Notes under the pieces: model-generated
What the model was told of the DNA's origin: nothing
The model's database searches: none
The model's input: only the letters and a program-made list of their open reading frames with translations
NCBI GenBank assembly: GCA_020434085.1
Contig: JAGRBM010000039.1
Span: forward strand, 1-5,734
DNA from: Chrysiogenia bacterium
GTDB taxonomy: Bacteria; JAGRBM01
DNA: 5,734 bases
Direction of reading: 5' to 3'
Shown here: piece after piece, positions 1-5,734 of the stretch
Layout: the number at the start of each line of letters is the position of its first letter
Position numbering within the stretch: position 1 is the stretch's first letter
Translations under genes and position numbers: made by a program

Positions 1-154
1 CCGTAACCTCCATCGAGCCGCCCATCATCGGATGCGGCGGGGCGATGACGACAGGCACCTGCGTGCCACGATGATAGAGCCCTTCGAGACACTGCTCGGG
101 ATCGGCGGTGGGAATGATGACCGGGCGTTCGAGAAACTGTCCTTGCTGAACCAT
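1..154 (-). CDS. Alpha/beta hydrolase (dienelactone-hydrolase-like), 5' part, cut by the left edge
   Basis: Reading leftwards from the ATG at 154 gives 51 codons with no stop before the edge. The N-terminus resembles small bacterial alpha/beta hydrolases: a short beta-strand opening (FLERPVIIPT), then LEGLYHRG, then PVVIAPPHPMMGGSME at about residues 33-48. The HPxxGGSM segment is typical of the strand-1 / oxyanion-hole loop of hydrolases annotated as COG2945-like or dienelactone-hydrolase-related. The nucleophile, acid and histidine lie outside the window, so activity and substrate cannot be stated. ATG 154 is the only reasonable start: an in-frame TGA lies at 178-176 and no other start codon lies between. 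There is no Shine-Dalgarno sequence before it, and a good -10 hexamer sits 7 bases upstream, so the mRNA may be leaderless. It lies downstream of hpnH on the same strand but behind a terminator, so it is probably a separate transcription unit. Confidence 0.7.
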   Translation of the reverse strand, partial: MVQQGQFLERPVIIPTADPEQCLEGLYHRGTQVPVVIAPPHPMMGGSMEVT

Positions 155-161
155 GGGGGCG

Positions 162-191
162 ATTCTAGCCCGCGCTCATCACTCGCACCAA
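162..191 (-). promoter_or_regulatory. Candidate sigma70-type promoter of the hydrolase gene
   Basis: On the minus strand, TTGGTG (191-186) is followed after 18 bases by TAGAAT (167-162). The -10 box matches TATAAT at 5 of 6 positions and the -35 box matches TTGACA at 3 of 6. A start 6-8 bases downstream of the -10 box would fall at about 154-156, essentially on the A of the hydrolase ATG. Found by eye only; no transcript data. Confidence 0.45.
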
Positions 192-196
192 CCTGA

Positions 197-223
197 TTCG
201 TCCTGAGCGCGTCGAAGGAATGA
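197..223. repeat. Resembles a dispersed intergenic repeat (TCCTGAGC..GTCGAAGGA type)
   Basis: The core TCCTGAGCGCGTCGAAGGA (201-219), preceded by TTCG and followed by ATGA, closely resembles a short imperfect-palindromic element that I recall as scattered between genes in many GC-rich proteobacterial and environmental genomes, usually as CTTCGAC...GCTCAGGA variants. The outer arms TCCT/AGGA pair perfectly while the centre does not. Only one copy is present, so repetitiveness cannot be shown from this window. It sits between the hpnH terminator and the hydrolase promoter, a typical non-coding location for such elements. Confidence 0.5.
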
Positions 224-243
224 CGGGCCGCCGCCTTTGCCCC

Positions 244-275
244 AAAATGAAAACGCCCGGCCTACTGGCCGGGCG
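244..275 (-). terminator. Rho-independent terminator of hpnH
   Basis: Positions 254-262 (CGCCCGGCC) and 267-275 (GGCCGGGCG) form a perfect 9-bp G/C stem with a 4-base loop (263-266). Read on the minus strand, the stem is followed by TTTT, CA, TTTT (253-244). It begins 25 bases after the hpnH stop codon, the expected place. On the plus strand the hairpin is followed only by CTTTC, so it is directed mainly at minus-strand transcription. Confidence 0.85.
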
Positions 276-300
276 CTTTCCGCTCTCTGCCTGGTTCAAC

Positions 301-1302
301 TTACGCAGCGAGCTGCCAGCGCATCATCGAGATCATGTCGGTCATGGTCATGTTGAACACGACGCTCGCTTCGAAACCCGAGTGCATCTTGCAGTTGGCG
401 CAACGGGGGTCCTTCTGCTGGGCGTAGTATTCCCAGTCGGTGGACTCCAGCAGTTCCTGGTAGGTCTCGTAGTGATCGTTCGTGATCGCGTAGCAGGGGC
501 CTTTCCAGCCCTTGGGGTTGCGGGTGATGTTGCCCCAGGGCGAGCACGGATATTCGCGCTCACCGGCGAGGAAGCTCATGTACTGCGGCGTCGAAAGCAT
601 GTTGAAGTTGTTCATCACCGGGAGCAACTTCTGGAACTTCTCGTGAATCTGGTCCTTGGTGCCGAACATGTAGGGATCGTCGGCGAAGGCCTCGTAGGCG
701 AAAGCCGGGCTGGCGATCAGGCCGTCCACACCCAGGTAGGTGAGGAAGGTGAAGAGCTCTTCGAGCTGCTCGGGGGTCGTTTCACGGAAGATCGTGGTGT
801 TCGTCGTCACGTGGAAGCCCATCTGCTTGGCCAGCTTGATGTTCTCGATGGCCAGATCCCACACGCCCTGGCGCTCGACGATCTTGTCGTGGAGCTCGCG
901 CATCCCGTCCATGTGAACGGTGATGGAGAGCTGCTCGCAGGGCTCGTGCTTGGGAAGGAAGCGATCGAGGAACATCGCGTTGGTGCAGAGGTAGATATAC
1001 TTGCCGCGCTCGATGAGCCCGTCGATCAGGGCGTCGATCTCGCGGTAGATGAGCGGCTCGCCGCCGCAGACCGAAACCACGGGGGCGCGGGTCACCTCGG
1101 CGGCTTCGAAGCACTGCTCCAGGCTCATGCGGTCGGTCATCGAGTCTTTGTATTCGATGATGCGGCCACAGCCCTCGCAGGTCAGGTTGCAGGCGTGAAG
1201 AGGTTCGAGCATCAGCACGAGGGGGATTCGCTTGTTTCCGCGAAGCTTCTCGCGCATGATGTGGCCGGACATTTTGGCCTGGAGTTTAAGGGGTGTACGC
1301 AT
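301..1302 (-). CDS. hpnH: HpnH, radical SAM adenosylhopane synthase (hopanoid side-chain biosynthesis)
   Basis: The product is 333 aa. It is a radical SAM enzyme of the HpnH family, which joins a 5'-deoxyadenosyl radical to diploptene to give adenosylhopane, the first step of C35 hopanoid side-chain formation. Visible in the protein: the lead-in GNKRIPLVLMLEPLHACN; the [4Fe-4S] motif CNLTCEGC with C38, C42 and C45; the SAM-binding VVSVCGGEPL (G80-G81-E82-P83); and YLCTNAM and SITVHMDGMRELHD. A C-terminal DUF3463-like part contains YPCSPWGN (C253), GPCY (C270) and CANCKMHSGFE (C301, C304). I chose the ATG at 1302. An upstream ATG at 1338 would add 12 residues, but family members begin about 22 residues before the NKR motif, and 1338 has AGG directly abutting it. 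The upstream context of 1302 (AAAGAAAGCGGA) is purine-rich but not a strong SD. As I recall, the family has CMVHCGYE; here the last Cys of that motif is Ser. hpnG is divergently encoded next door. Confidence 0.85.
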   Translation of the reverse strand: MRTPLKLQAKMSGHIMREKLRGNKRIPLVLMLEPLHACNLTCEGCGRIIEYKDSMTDRMSLEQCFEAAEVTRAPVVSVCGGEPLIYREIDALIDGLIERGKYIYLCTNAMFLDRFLPKHEPCEQLSITVHMDGMRELHDKIVERQGVWDLAIENIKLAKQMGFHVTTNTTIFRETTPEQLEELFTFLTYLGVDGLIASPAFAYEAFADDPYMFGTKDQIHEKFQKLLPVMNNFNMLSTPQYMSFLAGEREYPCSPWGNITRNPKGWKGPCYAITNDHYETYQELLESTDWEYYAQQKDPRCANCKMHSGFEASVVFNMTMTDMISMMRWQLAA

Positions 1303-1374
1303 CGCGTGGTCCGCTTTCTTTGCTTGAAGTCGACCCATCCTAACTGCGCGGTCAGGAACGGGTTTCGGCGCGCT

Positions 1375-1404
1375 ACGCTACCGCTCAATCCTGTGACAAG
1401 TCAA
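1375..1404 (-). promoter_or_regulatory. Weak candidate promoter for hpnH
   Basis: On the minus strand TTGACT (1404-1399; 5 of 6 to TTGACA) is followed after 18 bases by TAGCGT (1380-1375; 3 of 6 to TATAAT). This would give a leader of roughly 65 bases before the ATG at 1302. The -35 box is good and the -10 box poor. A second -10-like TAGGAT at 1342-1337 has no -35 partner and overlaps the rejected upstream ATG. Confidence 0.28.
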
Positions 1405-1412
1405 CCAAAATC

Positions 1413-1445
1413 GCCCCAAAGGCGCGTTTCTCGGGGGTTTTGGGC
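1413..1445. other. Imperfect inverted repeat in the hpnH-hpnG intergenic region
   Basis: GCCCCAAA (1413-1420) can pair with TTTGGGC (1439-1445) if one C is bulged, giving seven pairs around an 18-base loop. It lies between the divergent genes and upstream of the hpnG SD, so it could be an operator or part of the hpnG leader. The stem is short and the loop G/C-rich, so it may be chance. Confidence 0.2.
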
Positions 1446-1497
1446 AAGAATGGGGGCAGCGTCCGCCCCTTTGATCTGAAGGAAGATTTCGCTCCCG

Positions 1498-2226
1498 ATG
1501 CCCCCCACGCCGCCGAGATTGCTGATCCTCTCCGCCCTGGAGGGGGAGGTCCGCCCGCTGATTGCGCGCGGGCGGGTGATCACCCACTGCCACAGGGCTC
1601 CGGCCTCCCTGTATGAACTCTACCTGGACGATCGCTTCATCCGTGTGGGCTGGACGGGCATGGGCCCGGAAAACGCGGCGCGCTTTGCTGCCTACGTCGC
1701 CGCCGAGTTCCCAACCAGCCTGGCCATCCTGACCGGCTACGCCGGCAGCACGAGCACCGAGCGCGCGCCCGGCACGCTCATCCTCGCCGATGAGATCCGC
1801 ACCGAGGGCGCCGAATCCCTCGCGCCGAACGCTCCGGCCCGGCGGCGCGCGGCCGCGCAGGTGCCGCTGGCCCTCAGCGGCGCGCTGCGCACGCTCAGGG
1901 AAATCGTCACGGACGGCGCGGAGAAGGCGAAGTTCACCGACTCTCTGGCCATCGACATGGAGACCCATGCCGCCGCCGGCGCGCTTGCAGGGGCCAACGT
2001 CCCCTGGATCAGCCTCCGGGCTGTGCTCGATACGCCCGCGCACTCACTCAAGGGGATCGACCGCTTCACCACCGAGGTCGGCGGCGTCCGCACCGGCGCC
2101 CTCATCGGCGCCATCGTGCGCGACCCGCCGCTCATGGCCCGGCTGATCAGGCTCGGCGGCGCCCAGGGCGCGGCCCGCAGGACCCTGATTCCGGCCCTGG
2201 AGCAGCTCATCATTGAGTTCGGGTGA
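1498..2226 (+). CDS. hpnG: HpnG-like adenosylhopane nucleosidase/phosphorylase
   Basis: The product is 242 aa, of the purine-nucleoside phosphorylase / MTA-SAH nucleosidase superfamily. HpnG acts after HpnH, removing adenine from adenosylhopane to give ribosylhopane or its phosphate. Superfamily landmarks are in order: LLILSALEGEV (residues 8-18, with E15/E17 where MTAN has its N-terminal Glu), TGMGPENAA (53-61), ILTGYAGS (77-84), AIDMETHAAA (151-160, with M154-E155 at the ribose-binding Met-Glu), and ISLRAVLDT (171-179, with D178 where MTAN places its catalytic Asp after RA). Sequence alone would permit a generic MTAN-like enzyme; the adjoining hpnH makes HpnG the best reading. ATG 1498 is the only usual start after the in-frame TGA at 1477-1479. 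A GAAGGAAG ribosome site lies at 1478-1485, rather far away at 12 bases. No signal peptide or membrane segment is seen. Confidence 0.8.
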   Translation: MPPTPPRLLILSALEGEVRPLIARGRVITHCHRAPASLYELYLDDRFIRVGWTGMGPENAARFAAYVAAEFPTSLAILTGYAGSTSTERAPGTLILADEIRTEGAESLAPNAPARRRAAAQVPLALSGALRTLREIVTDGAEKAKFTDSLAIDMETHAAAGALAGANVPWISLRAVLDTPAHSLKGIDRFTTEVGGVRTGALIGAIVRDPPLMARLIRLGGAQGAARRTLIPALEQLIIEFG

Positions 2227-2240
2227 AGTCCCGGACGCGT

Positions 2241-2270
2241 TTGCCGGGCCGGGCGCGCCTCATCTAAGTT
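2241..2270 (+). promoter_or_regulatory. Weak candidate promoter for cstA
   Basis: TTGCCG (2241-2246) and TAAGTT (2265-2270) are separated by 18 bases, in the 95-bp gap between hpnG and cstA. Each matches the sigma70 consensus at about 3 of 6 positions. The layout resembles the TTGCAC-18-CATAGT pair before the dnaK-like gene. No clear terminator follows hpnG, so read-through from hpnG into cstA is also possible. Confidence 0.22.
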
Positions 2271-2321
2271 CGTCACTTCGCCTTCGGGGCATTTCCGAAA
2301 CTTGAGGAGCGTTGGCCGGCC

Positions 2322-4058
2322 ATGAATGCCGCACTTGCCGCACTGCTGTGTCTGATCGTTTACGCGCTGGGATACCGGTTCTATTCGGCCTATCTCGCGA
2401 CGAAGATCTTCGCCCTCTCCGACGACCACGTCACGCCTGCCCACGCGCAGGAGGACGGCGTCGACTACGTGCCCACGAACAAGTGGGTGCTCTTCGGCCA
2501 TCACTACGCTTCCATCGCGGGCCTGGGACCGCTGCTCGGTCCGGCCATCGCGGTGATCTGGGGCTGGGCCCCGGCGATGCTGTGGGTCGTGGGCGGCGCG
2601 CTGCTCGTGGGCTGCGTCCATGATTTCGGCGCGCTCGTTGTCAGCATGCGCGCCAGGGGCCAGTCCATCGGCAAGGTGACCGAGTCGGTGATCGGCCCGC
2701 GCGCCAAAAGCCTCTTTCACCTGATCATCTTCTTCCTCGTCGCGCTGGCCATGGGCGTGTTTGCCAAGGTCATGGCCGCGCTCTTCAGCCCGGCGACCGC
2801 CGCCAACCCCGTGGGGTACCCCCAGGCGGTAATTCCCTCGGCCAGCCTGATGATTCTGGCCACGGTGATCGGCACGCTCGTCTACAAGAAGGGCTTCCGG
2901 CTGGTGCCGCTCACGGTGCTGGCGTTCATTCTCGTGCTTGGTTCCATCCCGCTTGGGATGAACGAGGGCGTGCTGGCCTTTACCGGCCTCAATGAAGTCG
3001 GGCGCGCCCCCAGCACCGACGGCTGGAGCTGGCTGCTGCTCATCTACGCCTTTGCCGCCAGCGTGCTGCCGGTCTGGCTGCTGCTGCAACCGCGCGACTT
3101 CCTCAACTCGCTGCTGCTCTACCTGGGCATGGCGGCGATGTTCCTGGGATTCTTCGTGCTCAATCCGCAGTTCGATGCGCCTGCCTATCAACCACACCCC
3201 GACGGCGCGCCGAGCATCTTCCCCTTCGTGTTCATCACCATCGCCTGCGGCGCGGCGAGCGGGTTCCATGGACTGGTATCATCGGGCACTTCTTCGAAAC
3301 AGATCGCGCGCGAGCCCGACGCGCGCATGGTGGGTTATGGCGGCATGGTGGGTGAGTCCCTGTTGGGACTCATGGCGGTGCTGGCGACGACGGCCGGATT
3401 CGGTGACGCCACGCGCTGGCACGAGCACTATGCGAGCTGGGGCGCAGCCGGCGGGCTCGCCCAGAAGATCGACGCCTTCATCCAGGGCGCCGGTCTCTTC
3501 ATCTCCCAGTTCGGCCTGCCGCTGGGCGCCTCGCAGTCTTTCGTTGCGCTGCTCGTCGTGAGCTTCGCACTCACCAGCATGGACTCGGGCACGCGCCTTC
3601 TTCGCTACAACATTGCCGAGATCGCCGAGACCCTGAACCTGCCGTGGCTGGGACACCGGGTGGTGGCGAGCCTGGGCGCGGTGGCGGCCATCGGCTTCTT
3701 CTGTTTCTTCAAGATCAACGGAAAGCCCGCGGGCCTGGCGCTCTGGGCGATCTTCGGGACGAGCAACCAGCTCCTGGCCTCACTCACGCTGCTGGTCGTA
3801 TCCCTCTATCTGCTCCAGCGCGGGCGCAACGCCCTGCCGACACTGCTGCCCATGCTCTTTATGATGGTGAGCACCGGCGTGGCCATGGCCGGACAGCTCC
3901 GCGACTTCTGGGCCAAGGACACGATGCTACTCTTCGGCCTGTGCCTGGGACTTCTGATCATGGCGCTGTGGCTGATTTTCGAGGCCCTGCTGGCCTTCCG
4001 CCGCTACCAGAGCGGCCAGACGACCGAGAGTCTGCAGGTGGAATTCAAGGCTGGGTAG
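2322..4058 (+). CDS. cstA: CstA-family carbon starvation transporter (peptide/pyruvate uptake)
   Basis: The product is 578 aa, a polytopic inner-membrane protein of the CstA/BtsT family. E. coli members take up peptides or pyruvate, probably with cations; the substrate here is not determinable. The chain is mostly hydrophobic helices, starting at residues 3-17. Conserved blocks are FGHHYASIAGLGPLLGPAIA (58-77), the VGCVHDF region just after the next helix, SGFHGLVSSGTSSKQ (313-327), FALTSMDSGTRLLRY (415-429, close to the family's ALTxxDxxTRLxRY) and WAIFGTSNQLLASLTL (475-490). The last blocks correspond to the C-terminal CstA five-helix domain. E. coli CstA and BtsT have about 700 residues, so this is a shorter form, but both conserved halves are present and it looks intact. 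ATG 2322 is preceded by GAGGAG (2304-2309), 12 bases away, and gives the expected N-terminal helix. The tail after residue 560 is short, charged and cytosolic-looking. A dnaK-like gene follows on the same strand after 166 bp. Confidence 0.93.
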   Translation: MNAALAALLCLIVYALGYRFYSAYLATKIFALSDDHVTPAHAQEDGVDYVPTNKWVLFGHHYASIAGLGPLLGPAIAVIWGWAPAMLWVVGGALLVGCVHDFGALVVSMRARGQSIGKVTESVIGPRAKSLFHLIIFFLVALAMGVFAKVMAALFSPATAANPVGYPQAVIPSASLMILATVIGTLVYKKGFRLVPLTVLAFILVLGSIPLGMNEGVLAFTGLNEVGRAPSTDGWSWLLLIYAFAASVLPVWLLLQPRDFLNSLLLYLGMAAMFLGFFVLNPQFDAPAYQPHPDGAPSIFPFVFITIACGAASGFHGLVSSGTSSKQIAREPDARMVGYGGMVGESLLGLMAVLATTAGFGDATRWHEHYASWGAAGGLAQKIDAFIQGAGLFISQFGLPLGASQSFVALLVVSFALTSMDSGTRLLRYNIAEIAETLNLPWLGHRVVASLGAVAAIGFFCFFKINGKPAGLALWAIFGTSNQLLASLTLLVVSLYLLQRGRNALPTLLPMLFMMVSTGVAMAGQLRDFWAKDTMLLFGLCLGLLIMALWLIFEALLAFRRYQSGQTTESLQVEFKAG

Positions 4059-4107
4059 TGCCCCGACTGCGCGGGAATTGAAACAAGCTTGGCCCGCTGC
4101 CCCAATT

Positions 4108-4137
4108 TTGCACCGGCCCCGCAAGGTGTGCCATAGT
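4108..4137 (+). promoter_or_regulatory. Candidate sigma70-type promoter of the dnaK-like gene
   Basis: TTGCAC (4108-4113; TTG matched) and CATAGT (4132-4137; 4 of 6 to TATAAT) are separated by 18 bases. A start near 4144 would leave a leader of about 80 bases that contains the inverted repeat at 4172-4187. I saw no heat-shock sigma32 promoter (CTTGAA-N13/14-CCCCAT type): a CTTGAA occurs at 4162-4167, but no matching -10 box lies at the right distance. Confidence 0.35.
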
Positions 4138-4171
4138 TGGCGGCCAGAGGGGATGATCCGGCTTGAATTCT

Positions 4172-4187
4172 CCAGTGGAATCACTGG
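4172..4187. promoter_or_regulatory. Perfect inverted repeat upstream of the dnaK-like gene
   Basis: CCAGTG and CACTGG form a perfect 6-bp palindrome with a GAAT spacer, 37 bases before the dnaK-like ATG and downstream of the candidate promoter. It could be a dimeric repressor operator or a small leader hairpin. It is unlike the CIRCE heat-shock operator, which has 9-bp arms and a 9-bp spacer. Function is inferred only from position and symmetry. Confidence 0.35.
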
Positions 4188-4224
4188 CTTAGTCCCTCAT
4201 CGCTGAATTGGAACTGGGAAGTCT

Positions 4225-5734
4225 ATGGGTGCCATCATCGGCATTGATTTGGGGACGTCGAATTCGTGCGTCGCCGTGTGGGAAGGCAACGGCCCGCGCG
4301 TCATTCTCGACAGCAAGGGCTACAACACGACGCCGTCCTATGTTGCCGTCAACTCGCGCGGCAAGCTCATCGTCGGACATCTGGCCAAGAGCCAGGTCAT
4401 CACCAATCCCTACCAGACCATTTACGCCGCCAAGCGCATGATCGGCCGCCGCTTCGACGAAGAAGGCGTGAAGATCGCGCAGCAGTTCATCACCTACGAC
4501 ATCGCCGAAGGCCCCAAGGGCGAAGTGCTGATGGTGATGAACGAGAAGCAGTACAGCCCCATCGAAATTTCCGCGATCATTCTCAAGAAGATGAAGAAGA
4601 TCGCCGAGCAGGAACTCAACGCCGAGGTCACCGAGGCGGTCATCACGGTTCCCGCTTACTTCAACGACAACCAGCGCAAGGCCACCCGCGACGCCGGCGA
4701 GATCGCCGGGCTCAACGTGTTGCGGCTCATCAACGAGCCCACCGCCGCGGCGCTGGCCTACGGCTACCGCGACGATACCGAAAAGAACGTCGCGGTCTTC
4801 GACCTCGGCGGCGGCACCTTCGATGTATCGGTGCTCTCCATCACCAAGGGCGTGTACGAAGTGCTCGCCACCGGCGGCGACTCCTACCTGGGCGGCGAGG
4901 ATTTCGACAATCGCCTCGTCGAGTACATGGTCAAGGAATTCAAGAAGACGGCCGACGTGGACATCGCCATGGACAAGATGGCCCACCAGCGGCTCAAGGA
5001 CGCGGCCGAGAACGCCAAGCGCGAGCTCTCCAGCAAGGAAACCGCCGACGTCTCGCTTCCCTTCATCGCGCCCAACGTCGATCCGAGTCTCCACCTGGAG
5101 TTCAAGATCGCGCGCAATACCTTTGAGAATCTCACGCGCGACCTCGTCGATCGCTGCGTGCACATCTGCGACATGGTGGTCCAGGAATCGGGGCTCAAGC
5201 GCGACGAGATCGACGATGTCCTTCTCGTGGGCGGCCAGACCCGCATGCCCAAGGTGCGCGAGAGCGTGCGCGAGTTCTTCGGGCGTGAACCCTCGGCGCG
5301 CGTGCATCCCGACGAGGCCATCTCGATGGGCGCGGCCATTCAGGGCTACATCCTCGACATGAGTCGCAAGGCCGGCAAGAGCATTCAGGAACCGGCCGCC
5401 GCGCCGCCGCCTCCCCCGCCGCCGGATTCGGCAGCGGCTCCCTCGTTCGAAGACGCCTCGCAGGAGACCGGCCGCATCAGCGCGCCGACCTCCAAGCCCA
5501 CCGAGCCGGAGCCCGAGATTCAGGAAGATGCCTTCGCGGCGCTGGAGACGGAATCCCCTGCCCCGCCGCTTCCCGAGGCGTCCGAGCCCGCACCGCAGAG
5601 CAAGTCTGCCAGCTTCGGCGGGCGCCCCAGCGGCGAGGCGAACATCGCCCCCTGGAAGAAGATTCTGCTGGACGTCACCCCGCTCTCGCTGGGCGTGGCG
5701 ACCTTCGGGGACATGACCTACGTGATCATTCCCA
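4225..5734 (+). CDS. DnaK-like Hsp70 chaperone with a long Pro/Ala/Glu-rich interdomain insert, 3' end beyond the window
   Basis: Open for 503 codons to the right edge. Residues 1-377 form a complete, orthodox DnaK ATPase domain: [14 protein letters not shown] (5-18), catalytic-site K70, [13 protein letters not shown] (139-151, with P143 and R151 as in DnaK), [13 protein letters not shown] (169-181, E171), [13 protein letters not shown] (192-204, T198) and [15 protein letters not shown] (332-346). The NBD ends with GAAIQGYIL (369-377). The substrate-binding part begins [17 protein letters not shown] (480-496) and is cut at P503. In DnaK these blocks are only a few residues apart; here about 100 residues (378-479) separate them, about 95 of them extra. 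They include a run of seven prolines (394-400), and 389-472 has about 20 Pro, 16 Ala and 15 acidic but only 4 basic residues. The reading frame is continuous and sense on both sides. ATG 4225 matches the family N-terminus; GGGAAG (4216-4221) is close upstream, and an in-frame TGA is at 4204. No J-protein or GrpE gene is visible; it may be a specialised paralogue rather than the housekeeping DnaK. Confidence 0.93.
   Translation, partial: MGAIIGIDLGTSNSCVAVWEGNGPRVILDSKGYNTTPSYVAVNSRGKLIVGHLAKSQVITNPYQTIYAAKRMIGRRFDEEGVKIAQQFITYDIAEGPKGEVLMVMNEKQYSPIEISAIILKKMKKIAEQELNAEVTEAVITVPAYFNDNQRKATRDAGEIAGLNVLRLINEPTAAALAYGYRDDTEKNVAVFDLGGGTFDVSVLSITKGVYEVLATGGDSYLGGEDFDNRLVEYMVKEFKKTADVDIAMDKMAHQRLKDAAENAKRELSSKETADVSLPFIAPNVDPSLHLEFKIARNTFENLTRDLVDRCVHICDMVVQESGLKRDEIDDVLLVGGQTRMPKVRESVREFFGREPSARVHPDEAISMGAAIQGYILDMSRKAGKSIQEPAAAPPPPPPPDSAAAPSFEDASQETGRISAPTSKPTEPEPEIQEDAFAALETESPAPPLPEASEPAPQSKSASFGGRPSGEANIAPWKKILLDVTPLSLGVATFGDMTYVIIP
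5386..5428 (+). repeat. CCG/GCC-rich low-complexity tract inside the dnaK-like gene
   Basis: This stretch is made almost entirely of GCC, GCG, CCG, CCT and CCC codons and encodes PAAA followed by seven prolines (residues 390-400). It opens the interdomain insert. Codon choice for the prolines is mixed (CCG, CCT, CCC), so it is not a perfect trinucleotide repeat, but the tract could still change length by slippage. Confidence 0.6.

Noticed and set aside
1303-1338. A 12-residue N-terminal extension of HpnH from the ATG at 1338
   Set aside because: Family members start where M13 lies, counted back from the NKR motif, and the upstream ATG has no properly spaced ribosome site.
220-1479. A 419-codon plus-strand open frame opposite hpnH
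   Set aside because: It is the antisense shadow of hpnH in a GC-rich genome: its sequence is an Asp/His/Val/Gly-rich mixture with no domain, and it runs through the hpnH terminator region. The minus-strand frame encodes recognisable radical SAM motifs.
2231-2250. CCCGG/CCGGG hairpin after hpnG as a terminator
   Set aside because: The 5-bp stem has no following T-tract, so it is not a convincing Rho-independent terminator.
1737-3269. A 510-codon minus-strand open frame opposite hpnG and cstA
   Set aside because: It spans two well-recognised plus-strand genes and their intergenic gap, and gives Arg/Gly/His-rich low-complexity sequence with no family resemblance.
4071-4109. Possible cstA terminator (GCGGG ... 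CCCGC, then AATTTT)
   Set aside because: It has only five pairs around a 17-base loop, and the T-run is separated from the stem by several bases, which is too weak to call.
4089-4113. Possible sigma54 promoter (TTGG...TTGC) before the dnaK-like gene
   Set aside because: The GG and GC dinucleotides are 17 bases apart, not the required 10.
4189-5307. A 372-codon minus-strand open frame opposite the dnaK-like gene
   Set aside because: Long open frames antisense to dnaK are a known artefact of codon bias in GC-rich genomes, and the protein shows no domain.

Overview
This is a GC-rich bacterial chromosomal segment, roughly 60-65 % G+C by eye, with strong third-position G/C bias. The gene content (an HpnH/HpnG-like hopanoid side-chain pair, a CstA-type transporter, and a DnaK of the Gram-negative type) suggests a Gram-negative, hopanoid-making organism. 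It could be one of the deltaproteobacterial-grade lineages, but nothing in the window fixes the taxon.

Left part, minus strand (1-1302). The 5' part of an alpha/beta-hydrolase gene runs off the left edge. Its start looks leaderless. Upstream of it, in order, are a candidate promoter, a short palindrome-like sequence resembling a dispersed intergenic repeat, a clear Rho-independent terminator, and the complete radical SAM gene hpnH that this terminator closes.

Middle (1303-2226). A divergent intergenic region of about 195 bp separates hpnH from hpnG on the plus strand. By family knowledge, HpnH adds a 5'-deoxyadenosyl group to diploptene and HpnG removes adenine from adenosylhopane, so the two catalyse consecutive steps in making C35 bacteriohopanepolyols. 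Finding them back to back supports both calls. No squalene-hopene cyclase or other hpn gene is visible here.

Right part, plus strand (2227-5734). A complete short-form cstA (carbon-starvation, peptide/pyruvate transporter family) is followed after a 166-bp gap by the first 503 codons of a dnaK-like Hsp70 gene that continues past the right edge. This chaperone is the most unusual item. Its ATPase domain is orthodox, but about 95 extra residues rich in proline, alanine and acidic residues sit between the ATPase domain and the conserved linker/substrate-binding start, where DnaK normally has only a few residues. A 6-bp perfect inverted repeat lies between its candidate promoter and its start codon.

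No tRNA, rRNA, CRISPR array, insertion sequence or phage gene was seen. Apart from the DnaK linker, the window looks like ordinary core-genome sequence.
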